A DNA stretch of 64,000 nucleotides from Paenibacillus paridis (GTDB lineage Bacteria > Bacillota > Bacilli > Paenibacillales > Paenibacillaceae), in contig NZ_VCIX01000071.1 of assembly GCF_006345825.1 (NCBI RefSeq), forward strand, positions 56,510 to 120,509, written 5' to 3'. The notes under the pieces are model-generated. The model saw only the letters and a list, made by a program, of their open reading frames with translations. It ran no database searches and was not told where the DNA came from. The position numbers were made by a program, and so were the translations under genes. Of the stretch, positions 27,018 through 36,747 are shown in pieces. The stretch's first letter is position 1; each line of letters opens with the position of its first letter.

Positions 27018-28094
27018 ATGACAAAAACCTATAAACTCGGCGTTATCGGGCTCGGCGAAGGCCGCAGCATTATGTCCGCGGCGCTGCAAAGCAGCCGTTG
27101 GAGCCTAGAGGCCGTATGCGACTTAAACGAAGAGCTATGCCGTGCCCGCGAGGAAGAATTCGGCTTCTCCGGCTGGACGACCAACTATAACGAATTGCTG
27201 CAAAATCCTGAAATCGACGTGATCGCCATATATACGCCGGACCAGCTCCACTTCACCCACATCAAGCAAGCTCTCGAAGCTGGCAAGCATGTCGTCTGCA
27301 CGAAGCCCGTGCTTCCATCGCTTGATGACGCAGCTGAGCTGCTTCGCCTGAGCGCATCCACGGACCGCAAGCTCTTCGTGGGCCAAAGCACGCGCTTCTT
27401 CGAGCCGATGCTGCATCAGCGCCGCGACTTTGAAGCCGGGAAGCACGGCGCATTATCCGTTGTGGAATCGCATTATATTACCGACGGGCGCTGGTTTCTA
27501 GACAAAGGCTGGAGCAAGCAAAAAGGCTTTAGCTGGATGTATGGCTTCATGATCCATGCCGTGGACATGGTGCGCTGGTATTTGCCGGACGTAAGTGAGG
27601 TAACAGGCTATGCCTTAACGAGCGACAATACGAAGGAGCATGGCATGGATGCTTGGGATTCGCTTCGCTTCCTGCTGCGCAACCCCTCCGGCCAAATCGC
27701 CCAAATCGCTGGCGACTATACGCTTCCGACGCTTGGACAGCACGTAGAGCCTTCGATTGCCTGCATCCTTCGCGGAACCAAAGGCAGCTCGCGCTCCGAG
27801 TATTCTAACCTGCAATACCACTCGCACTTTGCTGGCGAAGCGCCTGTTACGCAAACGTTCGAGGAGAAAAACGATTACTATTTCCGTTTTGAAGGCAAGA
27901 GCCACCATGCCGGGGAATATCAGAACTACATTGAATATTTTGCAGATTGCCTCGATAACGGAACAATTCCGCTGCCTGATGCCGGGGAAGCGATTCGCAC
28001 GCTCGGTCTGATGCTAGCAATGGAACGCAGTGCACGAACAGGAGGACAGCCTGTAAAGATTGACGATGTGCTCAAGGAATTTAATATTGGCTAA
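27018..28094 (+). CDS. Gfo/Idh/MocA family oxidoreductase
   Basis: A 358-residue NAD(P)-dependent dehydrogenase. The N-terminal Rossmann fold begins KLGVIGLGEGRSIMSAAL, where the usual GxGxxG is altered to GLGEGRS. The CTKPVLPSLDDAAEL block replaces the EKP motif by TKP, with the Lys kept. The C-terminal domain has the FMIHAVDMVRWYLPD block typical of the family. It precedes the GH95 gene by 71 bp and probably oxidises a sugar released by the fucosidases. The substrate is unknown. Confidence 0.9.
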   Translation: MTKTYKLGVIGLGEGRSIMSAALQSSRWSLEAVCDLNEELCRAREEEFGFSGWTTNYNELLQNPEIDVIAIYTPDQLHFTHIKQALEAGKHVVCTKPVLPSLDDAAELLRLSASTDRKLFVGQSTRFFEPMLHQRRDFEAGKHGALSVVESHYITDGRWFLDKGWSKQKGFSWMYGFMIHAVDMVRWYLPDVSEVTGYALTSDNTKEHGMDAWDSLRFLLRNPSGQIAQIAGDYTLPTLGQHVEPSIACILRGTKGSSRSEYSNLQYHSHFAGEAPVTQTFEEKNDYYFRFEGKSHHAGEYQNYIEYFADCLDNGTIPLPDAGEAIRTLGLMLAMERSARTGGQPVKIDDVLKEFNIG

Positions 28095-28165
28095 AAACCG
28101 CAACTCAATAAACAGCGATAACAGCCAGTAGGACAAGATAGGCACGCTGAAGGGAGAACCTCAAG

Positions 28166-30556
28166 ATGAAGCTCACATACGATAAGCCGGCACGCCTCTG
28201 GACCGAGGCGCTGCCGATCGGCAACGGCAGGCTCGGAGGCATGGTTTTCGGCGGCATCGATCAGGAGCGAATCCAGCTTAATGAAGATTCGCTCTGGTCG
28301 GGTTATCCCCGAGACTGGAATAACCCCAAAGCCCGCGAAGCTCTTCCAGAGCTGCGCCGCCTCCTGGACGAAGGACGGCATGAAGAGGCAGAGCAGCTTA
28401 GCAAAGCCGCCATGATGGGTCCTTATACGCAGTCCTATATGCCGCTTGGCGATCTGCATCTGCGTTTTTTCCACGGCTTCTTTATTAGCGATTACAGGCG
28501 CGAGCTTGATCTTGAGGACGCGATAGCCCGTACCTCCTATCGCATCGGAGAAACCATTCATTCACGCGATGTATTTGCCTCCTATCCCGACCAAGCCATC
28601 ATCATTCGTCTGCGTACGAGCAAGCCCGGGCTGCTCAGCTTCCGTGCGTCTCTGGATAGCCCGCTGCGGTCTTCCGTCACGAGCAGCGATGAAGGCTTAA
28701 CGCTGCAAGGGTACTGCCCGGAGGAAGTGGACCCGAACTATTACGATACGGATCAGCCGATCCGTTACGGAGAAGCAGGAGAAACGAACGCCATGCGCTT
28801 TGTCGGCCGGCTCGGCTTTCGCCTTGAAGGCGGCGGCCGCTGGCGAACCGATGCCAGCGGCCTTCATATTGAAGGGGCGACAGCTGTTACGCTTATTTTT
28901 TGCGCGGCAACAAGCTTTAACGGATTCAATCGTATACCTGCCGGAGAAACTGGCAGCCAGCCCGAGCCATTGACGGCTCAGATGATGAGTGCCGCATTGT
29001 CCCGTACGGACGAAGAGCTTCTGCAAGCGCATCTTGCGGACTATCGGCCGCTATATGAAGCTAACGGAATTCAACTCGGCCATTCGCCTGCCCCTGAACC
29101 ATTAACAACCGATCGCAGGCTTAAGGAGTATGGAGCAAACGATCCCCGATTAGTGGAGCTTATCTATCAATACGGCCGTTACCTACTGATCGCTTCTTCA
29201 CGTCCAGGTACGCAGCCCGCCAATTTGCAGGGCATTTGGAATGCCGATGCACGGCCGATCTGGAGCAGCAATTATACGCTTAATATCAATCTGCAGATGA
29301 ATTATTGGCCTGCCGAGGTATGCGGCCTAGCGGCTTGTCATCTTCCGTTGCTTGACTTCATCCGCGAGCTTGCCGTCACCGGAGAGCAAACGGCCCTGAC
29401 CAACTATGGCTGCAGAGGCTGGGCAGCCCATCATAATTCGGATATTTGGCGGCAATCCGCACCTCCCGGCGACTATGGGCACGGCAATCCGCTTTGGGCC
29501 AATTGGCCGATGGGCGGCGTCTGGCTGTGCTCCCACCTATGGGAGCACTACAGCTATGGCAAGGATATCGATTATTTGCGGGACCATGCTTATCCCGTTA
29601 TGCGCAGCGCCGCATTATTTTGCCTAGACTGGCTCGTTGATGACGGATCGGGCGGGCTAACCACCTCCCCCTCCACTTCACCGGAGCATCGTTATGTTCT
29701 TGCCGATGGGCGCATGCCCGCACTCAGCAAAGGAACGACGATGGATATTAGCCTGATCCGCGAATTATTCACGCGCTGCATAGAAGCTTCGCGACTGCTT
29801 CAAGAGGATTTCTCGTTCGCAGAACAGCTCGCAGCTTCCTTGCAATGGCTCCCGCAGCCCCAAATCGGACAATATGGGCAGCTCCAAGAGTGGTCGAAGG
29901 ACTACGGGGATGAGGATCAACTGCACCGCCATGTCTCGCATTTGTATGACGTGTATCCTGGAGAAGCTCTGCAAGCGGATCAGAGCCCTGAGCTCCTGCG
30001 TGCGGCGCAGGTATCGCTAGAGAGACGCGGTGATGGCGGAACCGGCTGGAGCCTAGGCTGGAAAGTGAACCTTTGGGCCCGCTTTAAAGACGGCAACCGA
30101 GCCTTCTCGCTCATCTCCAATCTATTGAAGCTAGTCGAGGATGACGGCGTCATGGACTTCACTCGCGGCGGCGTCTACGTGAACTTGTTCGATGCGCACC
30201 CTCCGTTTCAGATCGATGGCAATTTCGGCGTCACGGCCGGTATCGCTGAGATGCTGCTGCAATCCCATCACGGAGAGCTTTGCCTGCTGCCCGCTGTACC
30301 TGATGCTTGGCCCGAAGGGAAGGCTTGGGGTCTTCGGGCTCGCGGCGGCTTTACGGTGAAGCTTTCCTGGTCCGATGGACGCCTTCTGGGTGCAGAAATT
30401 CAATCCATTCAAGGTCAGCGCTGTACGATTCGCTCTACTGCTGTTCTGCGTGTCACTTGTCATGGTGCAACGGTCGCATGCCAAGCTGATGAGAGCGGCC
30501 GTTACACTTTTGCAACGAAGGCTGGAGAAGCATATCTCTTGACCCCAGCGCCATAA
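28166..30556 (+). CDS. Alpha-1,2-L-fucosidase, GH95
   Basis: A 796-residue inverting fucosidase. It starts [24 protein letters not shown], the hallmark N-terminal block of GH95. An alpha/alpha-barrel follows with [21 protein letters not shown] (the Asn pair that helps activate water) and [35 protein letters not shown] and [10 protein letters not shown] follow in the second half. No signal peptide is present, so action is cytoplasmic. The start follows GAAGGGAGAA. Together with GH29 it would strip different fucose linkages. Confidence 0.95.
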   Translation: MKLTYDKPARLWTEALPIGNGRLGGMVFGGIDQERIQLNEDSLWSGYPRDWNNPKAREALPELRRLLDEGRHEEAEQLSKAAMMGPYTQSYMPLGDLHLRFFHGFFISDYRRELDLEDAIARTSYRIGETIHSRDVFASYPDQAIIIRLRTSKPGLLSFRASLDSPLRSSVTSSDEGLTLQGYCPEEVDPNYYDTDQPIRYGEAGETNAMRFVGRLGFRLEGGGRWRTDASGLHIEGATAVTLIFCAATSFNGFNRIPAGETGSQPEPLTAQMMSAALSRTDEELLQAHLADYRPLYEANGIQLGHSPAPEPLTTDRRLKEYGANDPRLVELIYQYGRYLLIASSRPGTQPANLQGIWNADARPIWSSNYTLNINLQMNYWPAEVCGLAACHLPLLDFIRELAVTGEQTALTNYGCRGWAAHHNSDIWRQSAPPGDYGHGNPLWANWPMGGVWLCSHLWEHYSYGKDIDYLRDHAYPVMRSAALFCLDWLVDDGSGGLTTSPSTSPEHRYVLADGRMPALSKGTTMDISLIRELFTRCIEASRLLQEDFSFAEQLAASLQWLPQPQIGQYGQLQEWSKDYGDEDQLHRHVSHLYDVYPGEALQADQSPELLRAAQVSLERRGDGGTGWSLGWKVNLWARFKDGNRAFSLISNLLKLVEDDGVMDFTRGGVYVNLFDAHPPFQIDGNFGVTAGIAEMLLQSHHGELCLLPAVPDAWPEGKAWGLRARGGFTVKLSWSDGRLLGAEIQSIQGQRCTIRSTAVLRVTCHGATVACQADESGRYTFATKAGEAYLLTPAP

Positions 30557-30570
30557 CGCTCGAAACCATA

Positions 30571-30625
30571 CAAGAAGGCTGTTCCGCATGGTCCTTAGAC
30601 CTAACGGAACAGCCTTCTTGTTTTA
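30571..30625 (+). terminator. Intrinsic terminator after GH95
   Basis: 16-bp arms starting CAAGAAGGCTGTTCCG (30571-30586), its complement at 30605-30620, then TTTT. Confidence 0.88.
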
Positions 30626-30798
30626 ATGGATATAAATCCGGGGTATTTTCCGTTTCCGCTCCTAAAGTACCTACTTATTTATAAGTCCTTGGAAATATTT
30701 CCATCTAATATCTATTATGCTATGCTTTTTCATAGTATAAGTTATACACAAGCTTGCGTTGACAGCTTGGCCTCATCCTCCATGAAAGTTGGTGAATT

Positions 30799-31173
30799 GT
30801 GAGTACCGGTGAAAGCATTATCCTCGTTGTCGTAGCTCTCATCTCCTTGCCGCTTTGCCTGCTCGCCTTCATGGTCATCCGGCAATCATTCAAGGATAAT
30901 CGGGAAATCAAGTTTATTTTAAAAAATGGCGTTCCCTTCGATGCTACCGTTAGCTCCATACGGCAAACCAACACGGAAATCAATGGCCATCCCGAAGTGT
31001 TTATCGGCTTAACGATCCCAAGGGAACACGCCGAGCCTTACCGCACCATCATTAAAGCGGTCATTTATATGGTCAATATCCCTCAGTATCAGCCCGGCCG
31101 TAAGGTGAAGGTAAAGGTACTTGAGACCGATGGCAAAATCAAGGTCGCCTTGGAAGGCGTGCATGTTTTTTAG
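30799..31173 (+). CDS. Small membrane-anchored hypothetical protein
   Basis: A 124-residue protein with a GTG start and only a weak ribosome binding site. One N-terminal membrane helix (IILVVVALISLPLCLLAFMVI) is followed by a soluble beta-rich domain with GVPFDATVSSIRQTNTEING and a YQPGRKVKVKVLETDG segment. That layout recalls DUF3592-type small membrane proteins. No function can be assigned. Confidence 0.7.
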   Translation: MSTGESIILVVVALISLPLCLLAFMVIRQSFKDNREIKFILKNGVPFDATVSSIRQTNTEINGHPEVFIGLTIPREHAEPYRTIIKAVIYMVNIPQYQPGRKVKVKVLETDGKIKVALEGVHVF

Positions 31174-31194
31174 ATAAAGGATTATCGATATAGC

Positions 31195-31222
31195 AAAGAG
31201 CGCCCGCAAAGGCGCTCTTTCT
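31195..31222. terminator. Bidirectional terminator
   Basis: Arms AGAGCGCC (31197-31204) and GGCGCTCT (31211-31218) lie between two convergent genes, with TTTCTT after the plus-strand arm. Confidence 0.75.
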
Positions 31223-32640
31223 TATGTTGTAACAGCTGCCTTCGGCTTGCGCAGCAATAATGTGAGCGGCAAAGAAACAATGATAATCATCGTTCCGAGA
31301 TGGAAAACATCCTGCACGCTAAGCGAGAGCGCCCCCGTTTTGTCGACGCCGCCAGCACTTAGATGAGCAATCGTCTGTGACGACAAAATGGAACTGAACA
31401 AGCTGATCGACAGCGCCGACGTCCCTTGCCTAATCCAATTCATGACGGCCGAGGCATGGCCGGAGTTCACGCTTGGCACTGCGGACATTGCCGCGTTCGT
31501 GACCGGCATATTGCTGAAGCCGATCCCCATATAACGAATCGCTACCCATACGGTGATGAACAATGTGCTTGTGGCGACACCCGCATGACTAAGCTCCCAT
31601 GTCGCTATTCCCATCAGAAGCAGACCAAGCAGGATCAGCCTTGAAGGCCCGATTTTGCCATACAGCCGCCCAACCGCAAGAGAAACCAGAACCATAGCCA
31701 GCGTTCCCGGGAGCATTGCCATGCCTGTTGCAAAGCTCGACTCTCCCTTAATATTTTGCATAAAAATCGGTACCAACAGCGTGCCGGCATACAGGGACAC
31801 CGTGATGCAGCAGTTCAAAATCAGTCCATACGTAAACCGCGGAATCTTGAGCACGCGTAAATTGAGCAGTGGGTTGCTTACTCGAAGCGTCCTGCGTACG
31901 AAATAGAAGAGCACAACGATTCCTGCGGCAATCATGCCTAGCGTCTGCCAGCCGGCCCAGCCCCATTGATGCGCCTCGCTAAAAGCGACCAATAATGCGC
32001 TAGTGCCTACGAGCACCGCGCCAAAGCCGATCCAGTCGAGCTTAATGCCGCTGCTCAAGCGGTAATTCGGAATGAACTTGGCTGCCGCGATTACGGCGAT
32101 AATCCCGATCGGGGCGTTCATGATAAACAACGACTTCCATCCGTATATTTCGGCTAGCCAGCCGCCTATGGTTGGCCCAAGCGCCGGGGCGAGCATCGCA
32201 GCCACACTCCAAAGGCTAACGGCGACCGCTTGTTTAGGTTTCTCGATCGTTTGATAAATGATGGTCATCGTCGTGGGCATAATAATACCGCTGAACAGCC
32301 CTTGCAAAATTCGGAAAACGATCAGCGATTCGATGCTCCAAGCGAACGTGCAGAGCAACGAGGATAACGTAAATCCCGCTAAGGCAATGACATACAGTCG
32401 TTTATAGCTCCATTTGTCTCCCATAAATCCAATGATCGGAGCAATAATCCCCGTCGCCATCATAAATCCGGACAACATCCATTGCACCGTATTCAGGCTA
32501 GCTTGAAAATCATCCATAAATATAGGTAACGCCACATTTATCGTAGTTGTGCTTAAGGACGCCATAAAATTACCAAAAAATACGGCAATCATAATGGTCC
32601 AAAATGACGATGCTGCTCTCTGTGATGGTTCCACATTCAT
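31222..32640 (-). CDS. MFS multidrug efflux transporter, DHA2 (EmrB/QacA) type
   Basis: A drug:proton antiporter of about 472 residues with about 14 membrane segments. Typical blocks are NVALPIFMDDF, WMLSGFMMATGIIAPIIGFMGDKWSYKRLY and LGPTIGGWLAEIYGW. Starts are ambiguous. ATG at 32640 lies very close to GGAGC, GTG at 32634 is at better spacing, and TTG at 32664 would overlap the upstream gene. It lies 4 bases after the MerR regulator stop, so the two form an operon and the regulator likely controls it in response to a drug. Confidence 0.93.
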   Translation of the reverse strand: MNVEPSQRAASSFWTIMIAVFFGNFMASLSTTTINVALPIFMDDFQASLNTVQWMLSGFMMATGIIAPIIGFMGDKWSYKRLYVIALAGFTLSSLLCTFAWSIESLIVFRILQGLFSGIIMPTTMTIIYQTIEKPKQAVAVSLWSVAAMLAPALGPTIGGWLAEIYGWKSLFIMNAPIGIIAVIAAAKFIPNYRLSSGIKLDWIGFGAVLVGTSALLVAFSEAHQWGWAGWQTLGMIAAGIVVLFYFVRRTLRVSNPLLNLRVLKIPRFTYGLILNCCITVSLYAGTLLVPIFMQNIKGESSFATGMAMLPGTLAMVLVSLAVGRLYGKIGPSRLILLGLLLMGIATWELSHAGVATSTLFITVWVAIRYMGIGFSNMPVTNAAMSAVPSVNSGHASAVMNWIRQGTSALSISLFSSILSSQTIAHLSAGGVDKTGALSLSVQDVFHLGTMIIIVSLPLTLLLRKPKAAVTT

Positions 32641-32644
32641 GCTC

Positions 32645-33070
32645 CTATTCTTGTAATTGGTCAATCGCCTTGAGTACGCGCTGCTCGAACTCGATCAATT
32701 CCTCTTGGAACTGCGCCATCCGTGTCAGCTTCAAGTCGATCATCATTTTCTCTTTTTGCAGCACTTGCGACATCTCTATGAGCTTCGAGCGCCTCGCTTC
32801 ACGATCCTCCGTCGTTCGGTACTCGCTTTTTTGCTGCTCAATAATCGTTTGAAATTCGAGGTACTGCTGCAGTTCGGCAAGCGAGAAGCCAAGCACCTCT
32901 TTCGCCAAAATGATCTTATTGATTTTCTCAATGTCCTCTTCCGAATATAACCGAATGCCCCCTTGTGTTCTCTCCGGTGCGGAAATCAACCCAAAATCCT
33001 CATAATAACGAATCGCCCGCTTTGTTAACCCCGTACGCTTAGCTACTTCTTCAATCTTCAACAGCTCCAA
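32645..33070 (-). CDS. MerR family transcriptional regulator
   Basis: A 141-residue regulator with the N-terminal MerR winged helix (LLKIEEVAKRTGLTKRAIRYYEDFGLI) and a long C-terminal coiled coil. No C-terminal cysteines are visible, which fits drug rather than metal sensing. GGAGGTGCGGCGAG precedes the start. It is followed immediately by the efflux gene, and a palindromic operator lies in its own promoter. Confidence 0.93.
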   Translation of the reverse strand: MELLKIEEVAKRTGLTKRAIRYYEDFGLISAPERTQGGIRLYSEEDIEKINKIILAKEVLGFSLAELQQYLEFQTIIEQQKSEYRTTEDREARRSKLIEMSQVLQKEKMMIDLKLTRMAQFQEELIEFEQRVLKAIDQLQE

Positions 33071-33100
33071 CTCGCCGCACCTCCGATATCTTATGGTTTA

Positions 33101-33139
33101 AGCATACGCTTAGTTACAGTTAACGTCAACGTTAACTGT
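33101..33139 (-). promoter_or_regulatory. merR-type promoter with perfect palindromic operator
   Basis: On the minus strand TTGACG (33129-33124), a 17-base spacer and TATGCT (33106-33101) form a sigma-A promoter. A perfect palindrome with 11-bp arms, ACAGTTAACGT (33116-33126) and ACGTTAACTGT (33129-33139), covers the -35 box. It is the probable binding site of the MerR protein, giving autoregulation of the regulator/efflux operon. Confidence 0.8.
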
Positions 33140-33359
33140 TGGTGAATAAACAGCATTTTCCACCTAACCTAAACTACCTGTTGCTTGAACGATAGAACAA
33201 TATAAACATACCTATTCTATAATAATTATCCAAATTATTGAAACTTTATTATATATTTAACTTACTAGAAACGGTAATAGATAATACATGTGACATGACA
33301 CACGGAAAATTCGGATCATTTTTAAACTATTCATATCTTATAAAGGGAGGTTTCCCAAC

Positions 33360-33824
33360 TTGAATAAGAAAATATATTTTCCTTTCCTCATTGCCCTTGC
33401 GCTTATAGCAGGCTGCAGTAGCCATTCCATTCCGAATAAGCCCGAGCAAACTTCGTCAAATATCGAAAAAGCACGTGCAGGAGCCCTGTCTCTTGATTAC
33501 GTAAACCAATACTTTAATGAAACCGATATTAACATCAAAAAAGCATTCGTCGCAGAACATATTCACCCTGATACGCAATCCATGTTCGTGGCTTCAGCAG
33601 ACATTATTACTAAAGCGGAGGATAAGATTTTGAATCCGCAACTCATAGACAGCTCTGAGACTCTAAGTGATGGTACAACTGGCTATGCTTCTCTCCTAAA
33701 AGGCGACGGCGAGACCGAAATCATTGTGATGGAAAAGGGAGGTAAAGTGGTTTGGGGGTACTTCTCCACTTCTACAGGAGACCAGAAATCCAACTTCGAC
33801 ATGCTGCGTAAATTATTTAATTAA
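33360..33824 (+). CDS. Hypothetical lipoprotein
   Basis: A 154-residue predicted lipoprotein with TTG start and a good AAAGGGAGG site. The signal peptide ends in LIAGC, and the mature part starts at Cys19. The mature domain has no recognised family. It contains YVNQYFNETDINIKKAFVAEHIHPDT and ends in a YFSTSTGDQKSNFDMLRKLF block. It is a single gene, with a weak hairpin at 33865-33891 after the stop. Confidence 0.75.
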   Translation: MNKKIYFPFLIALALIAGCSSHSIPNKPEQTSSNIEKARAGALSLDYVNQYFNETDINIKKAFVAEHIHPDTQSMFVASADIITKAEDKILNPQLIDSSETLSDGTTGYASLLKGDGETEIIVMEKGGKVVWGYFSTSTGDQKSNFDMLRKLFN

Positions 33825-33932
33825 CCTTTCATTTCGCACGATGTCCTCTCATTCGCCTACACGAAAGGCTGCCTGTATGCCAGACAGCCTTGGTTCAAAA
33901 TTGGGGTATTTACACTGTTGTATTTCGATGGT

Positions 33933-34403
33933 TTAAGCAGCCACTCGCTGCTGAACCACCTTGCGGAATTTCAAGTACGATACGATGCGCCATGGCACAA
34001 TGTAAGAGAAGGCTACCAGCATAAACAGCGCACCCAGCGTTTGAGGATCAATGCTACTCAAATAATTACGCAGCGCGAAGCGAATAGCGACCACGACGAT
34101 AAATGCGACAATGAAGCCCAAGTTTTTCTTAGCATAGATTTGATTGTCGTCTCGCACCTCGTAATTAGTCGTCCAAATCAGCGGCAAGGATAATACTGCT
34201 CCCAATACGGCTGCAATTAACCATTCATACATCGGCGCATGAACAGTCGGATCAAACCAAAGCATAACGCCCGGCAGCATAAATAACAGTGGAAACAAAA
34301 TGCGTCTTCCATTTCCACGAATCGGCTTATAGAAGCTCCTCGTTCTTCTCCATAACACTAAACCAACGACTAAGAGGATAATGACATAATAGGATTCATT
34401 CAT
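33933..34403 (-). CDS. ccdC: CcdC-like membrane protein
   Basis: A 156-residue membrane protein with four to five hydrophobic segments. The sequence matches the CcdC/DUF1453 layout, with an N-terminal helix followed by WRRTRSFYKPIRGNGRRILFP and a C-terminal IVPWRIVSYLKFRKV. Relatives lie near cytochrome c maturation genes in Bacillus, but that neighbourhood is absent here. The molecular role is not established. Its start overlaps the tail of a decayed uridine kinase. Confidence 0.8.
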   Translation of the reverse strand: MNESYYVIILLVVGLVLWRRTRSFYKPIRGNGRRILFPLLFMLPGVMLWFDPTVHAPMYEWLIAAVLGAVLSLPLIWTTNYEVRDDNQIYAKKNLGFIVAFIVVVAIRFALRNYLSSIDPQTLGALFMLVAFSYIVPWRIVSYLKFRKVVQQRVAA

Positions 34404-34722
34404 TTCTGTTTCTCTTTCCTTTCTTTGCGCTCATCATTTTTTTTTCTATTTTTTGCAGTAACCACTCCAGCAAAACTTGGTTTCCCTTATGCTTGTCACG
34501 CGATCCGTTAATAACCAAGTCGGCTTACCAACGTGTGGGCTCAACATATAAATCATGCCTATGTCTGACAAGATCCAAATATTCATTTGCGATCTCTTCA
34601 TTCTTTTCCTTGAGTACAGGATCATTTACCCTGAACTGACTCTGAATCAGGCCATCAGCCAAAAACTTGCTTATTGTCGTTTTTCCGCTGCCCGAGCCTC
34701 CGGCTATGCCTATTGTTAACAT
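34396..34722 (-). pseudogene. Decayed uridine kinase-like gene
   Basis: From ATG at 34722 the frame gives a P-loop start, MLTIGIAGGSGSGKTTISKF. It jumps after about 30 residues straight to a C-terminal segment, NEYLDLVRHRHDLYVEPTRW, so some 100 residues of the kinase core are missing. A TAA stop at 34527-34525 then falls where the intact udk in this window has Tyr (KKYADLII). In-frame reading beyond it continues ADLVINGSRDKHKGNQVLLEWL to a natural end at 34396. An internal deletion plus a nonsense change makes this a remnant. Confidence 0.8.
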
Positions 34723-35038
34723 GGAACGTATGACGACCCTCTCTATACTAAAATGAAATCACACACTTATATTACCATATGAAGGGAAATGAACGCATAC
34801 TCTAAGTATAGAATTGCGAAAAGCCTTCTTTTCTTCATCTACTGTCAAATTGAGACATGCTGTGATTTGTACAGCTTAAGTTCTTCTCCCAACCATGTTC
34901 TCCAATCACGATAGATCCGTTGACAACACAAGATTAAATATGTTATTTTGATATTATCATTATGAAAATATTAATTACAGTTGCATAAATGCAGACATTC
35001 GCATGGCAAAAATAGTGAACAAGTCGGGAGGAAATCCT

Positions 35039-35590
35039 TTGATATACCAACTAGATGATTTACATAAAGCCTATCAGGCAGGGGAGAAAATGAAATTTCT
35101 GTTTTTCTGGGGGCATACGCCTCCTGCTGACGGCAGTGTTAATGCCAGCTGTTTCAGCCAATGGTGGATCAGCCCTTTCATCGTGGATGGCGTTTCTTAC
35201 AACTGTACGGAGCAATATATGATGGCGGAGAAAGCCCGGCTTTTTGACGATAAAAACATGCTGGATGCCATTATGAAAACGATACACCCAAAAGAGATGA
35301 AGGCATTCGGACGTGCGATTCATTCTTTCCGCAACGATATTTGGGAAAGCCATTGCTACGACATCGTCAAACGAGGAAATTATGCGAAATTCGAGCAAAA
35401 CCCTGAGCTTTGGAACTATATGAAAACAACGAAAAACCGAATTTTGGTGGAAGCAAGTCCTGTCGACCGCATATGGGGAATTGGGTTAGCCATGGATGAT
35501 CCACATGCAAATAATCCGATGAAATGGCGGGGGAGAAACTTGCTTGGTTTCGCACTGACCGAAGTGCGCGATCAATTACTACAGCCATAA
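35039..35590 (+). CDS. NADAR family protein (YbiA-like N-glycosidase)
   Basis: A 183-residue protein of the NADAR fold. TTG at 35039 is chosen because GGGAGG lies 7 bases upstream; ATG at 35003 has no such site. Family blocks are FLFFWGH, CFSQWWISPFIVDGVSYNCTEQYMMAEKA, RGNYAKFEQNPEL and DRIWGIGLAMDDP. Members cleave N-glycosidic bonds of riboflavin precursors, or act as antitoxins removing ADP-ribose from nucleic acid bases. No ADP-ribosyltransferase toxin gene is adjacent, so the metabolic role is more likely. Confidence 0.92.
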   Translation: MIYQLDDLHKAYQAGEKMKFLFFWGHTPPADGSVNASCFSQWWISPFIVDGVSYNCTEQYMMAEKARLFDDKNMLDAIMKTIHPKEMKAFGRAIHSFRNDIWESHCYDIVKRGNYAKFEQNPELWNYMKTTKNRILVEASPVDRIWGIGLAMDDPHANNPMKWRGRNLLGFALTEVRDQLLQP

Positions 35591-35722
35591 CGTGCTGCCG
35601 ATAGGCTTATTAGTGAAGCGGATCATATTCATCAGCTATTCCTTGCCGGGAATATGATCCGCTTGTGGATATAAACAATCGCCGTACGCAATGAAGGACT
35701 TACTTTGGATAAATTTCGTTGC

Positions 35723-36376
35723 CTAGAATAGTCCAAAAACCTTTTTACAAGTATTTTTACGGTTCAAGTTCACTACGTCATCCGTACCTATCTTGTTAAG
35801 CTTCGCGAACAAAGCCTCCATGCCGTTTTTCATTTTATAGTCCATTTCCTCTTGGTAAATGGGAACCAAGTTGAAGAAATGTACGGTTTTTACGCTGGAG
35901 AGGTCTAAATTAAAAAATCCTTGCTTATCCTCTACATCTGGAAACGAAAGCAGCATGCCTTGAAATCCCGCATTATCACTGTACCGCTTTGCCGGTTGGC
36001 CATTCGCAAGGGTATGCCCCATATATAGCCACGTTTGATACTCATGCGGAAATCTTGCTAAGGTCTTTAGCGCGCGAATCGGCCAGTAATTCCGTTCATC
36101 TTGAAAAGCTTCGTCGGAAATCTTCCAGGTCGGCGGCAGACAGATCATCAATTCGGCGTAACGGTAGTCCTCGGCCCCTTCCGGTACCGTCATTGGCAAT
36201 TCGCTCATTCCGTATGTAACCATCGTATAATAATTTCGTTTTGAAGTTGGGGCTGCCACAATAATATCAACCGCCATGACATCTGAAACGATCTCCCGAA
36301 AAACCCCTGCGATAGGGCCAATATGCTGTTCAACATGGTTATAAATTTTTTCGTAATTTTCGGCTGACCGTACCAT
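35723..36376 (-). CDS. Suppressor-of-fused (SUFU) domain protein
   Basis: A 217-residue protein. ATG at 36376 follows TGGAGG; the upstream in-frame Met codons are too near the site. The sequence shows the bacterial SUFU layout, with YEKIYNHVEQHIGPI, VDIIVAAPTSKRNYYTMVTYGMS, AELMICLPPTWK and NLVPIYQEEMDYKMKNG. Bacterial members are often immunity proteins of contact-dependent toxins, but no toxin gene was found nearby. A stand-alone immunity-type gene is inferred. Confidence 0.88.
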   Translation of the reverse strand: MVRSAENYEKIYNHVEQHIGPIAGVFREIVSDVMAVDIIVAAPTSKRNYYTMVTYGMSELPMTVPEGAEDYRYAELMICLPPTWKISDEAFQDERNYWPIRALKTLARFPHEYQTWLYMGHTLANGQPAKRYSDNAGFQGMLLSFPDVEDKQGFFNLDLSSVKTVHFFNLVPIYQEEMDYKMKNGMEALFAKLNKIGTDDVVNLNRKNTCKKVFGLF

Positions 36377-36561
36377 TCCCATACCTCCATAAATAATAAA
36401 TTCCATAAACCGCAAATTCCGTAAATATTATTCTCTTCCCTTCCTTTTATCGGTAACTGTCTTGCTTGTAATAATAGCTAGGCATTTTATAAAAAAGAGG
36501 CGGCCTAACTCCTATGGGTGCTTTCATTCCTATTCAGTGGTGAGTACATAATGGTTGTACA

Positions 36562-36747
36562 TTAACTGGAATTTCTCCTGTTAAAATAGCGGGATTCACT
36601 GATCAAATGGATTAAAGGGAATTTCTCCTGTTAATTCAGCCACTTCTCTCCATTTACGTCTTATCCATGGTAATTAACGGGAAAAATTCCTTCTAAACGC
36701 CCCAAAATCCCCAAATCCTCTGAAATAGAGGGATAAAATCCTTCTAA
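36562..36747. repeat. 186-bp symmetric intergenic element, copy II
   Basis: Modules at 36562, 36612 (forward), 36674 and 36725 (reverse), the same order, spacing and total length as copy I. The core is GGAATTTCTCC. The central segment also resembles copy I (CCACTTCTCTCC versus CCATTTCTCGTC). It lies in the 600-bp gap between the SUFU-type and cation-transporter genes. The only other item seen in that gap is a terminator. Confidence 0.85.

Noticed and set aside
35039..35590. DarT-like toxin with NADAR antitoxin
   Set aside because: No ADP-ribosyltransferase gene is seen on either side of the NADAR gene.
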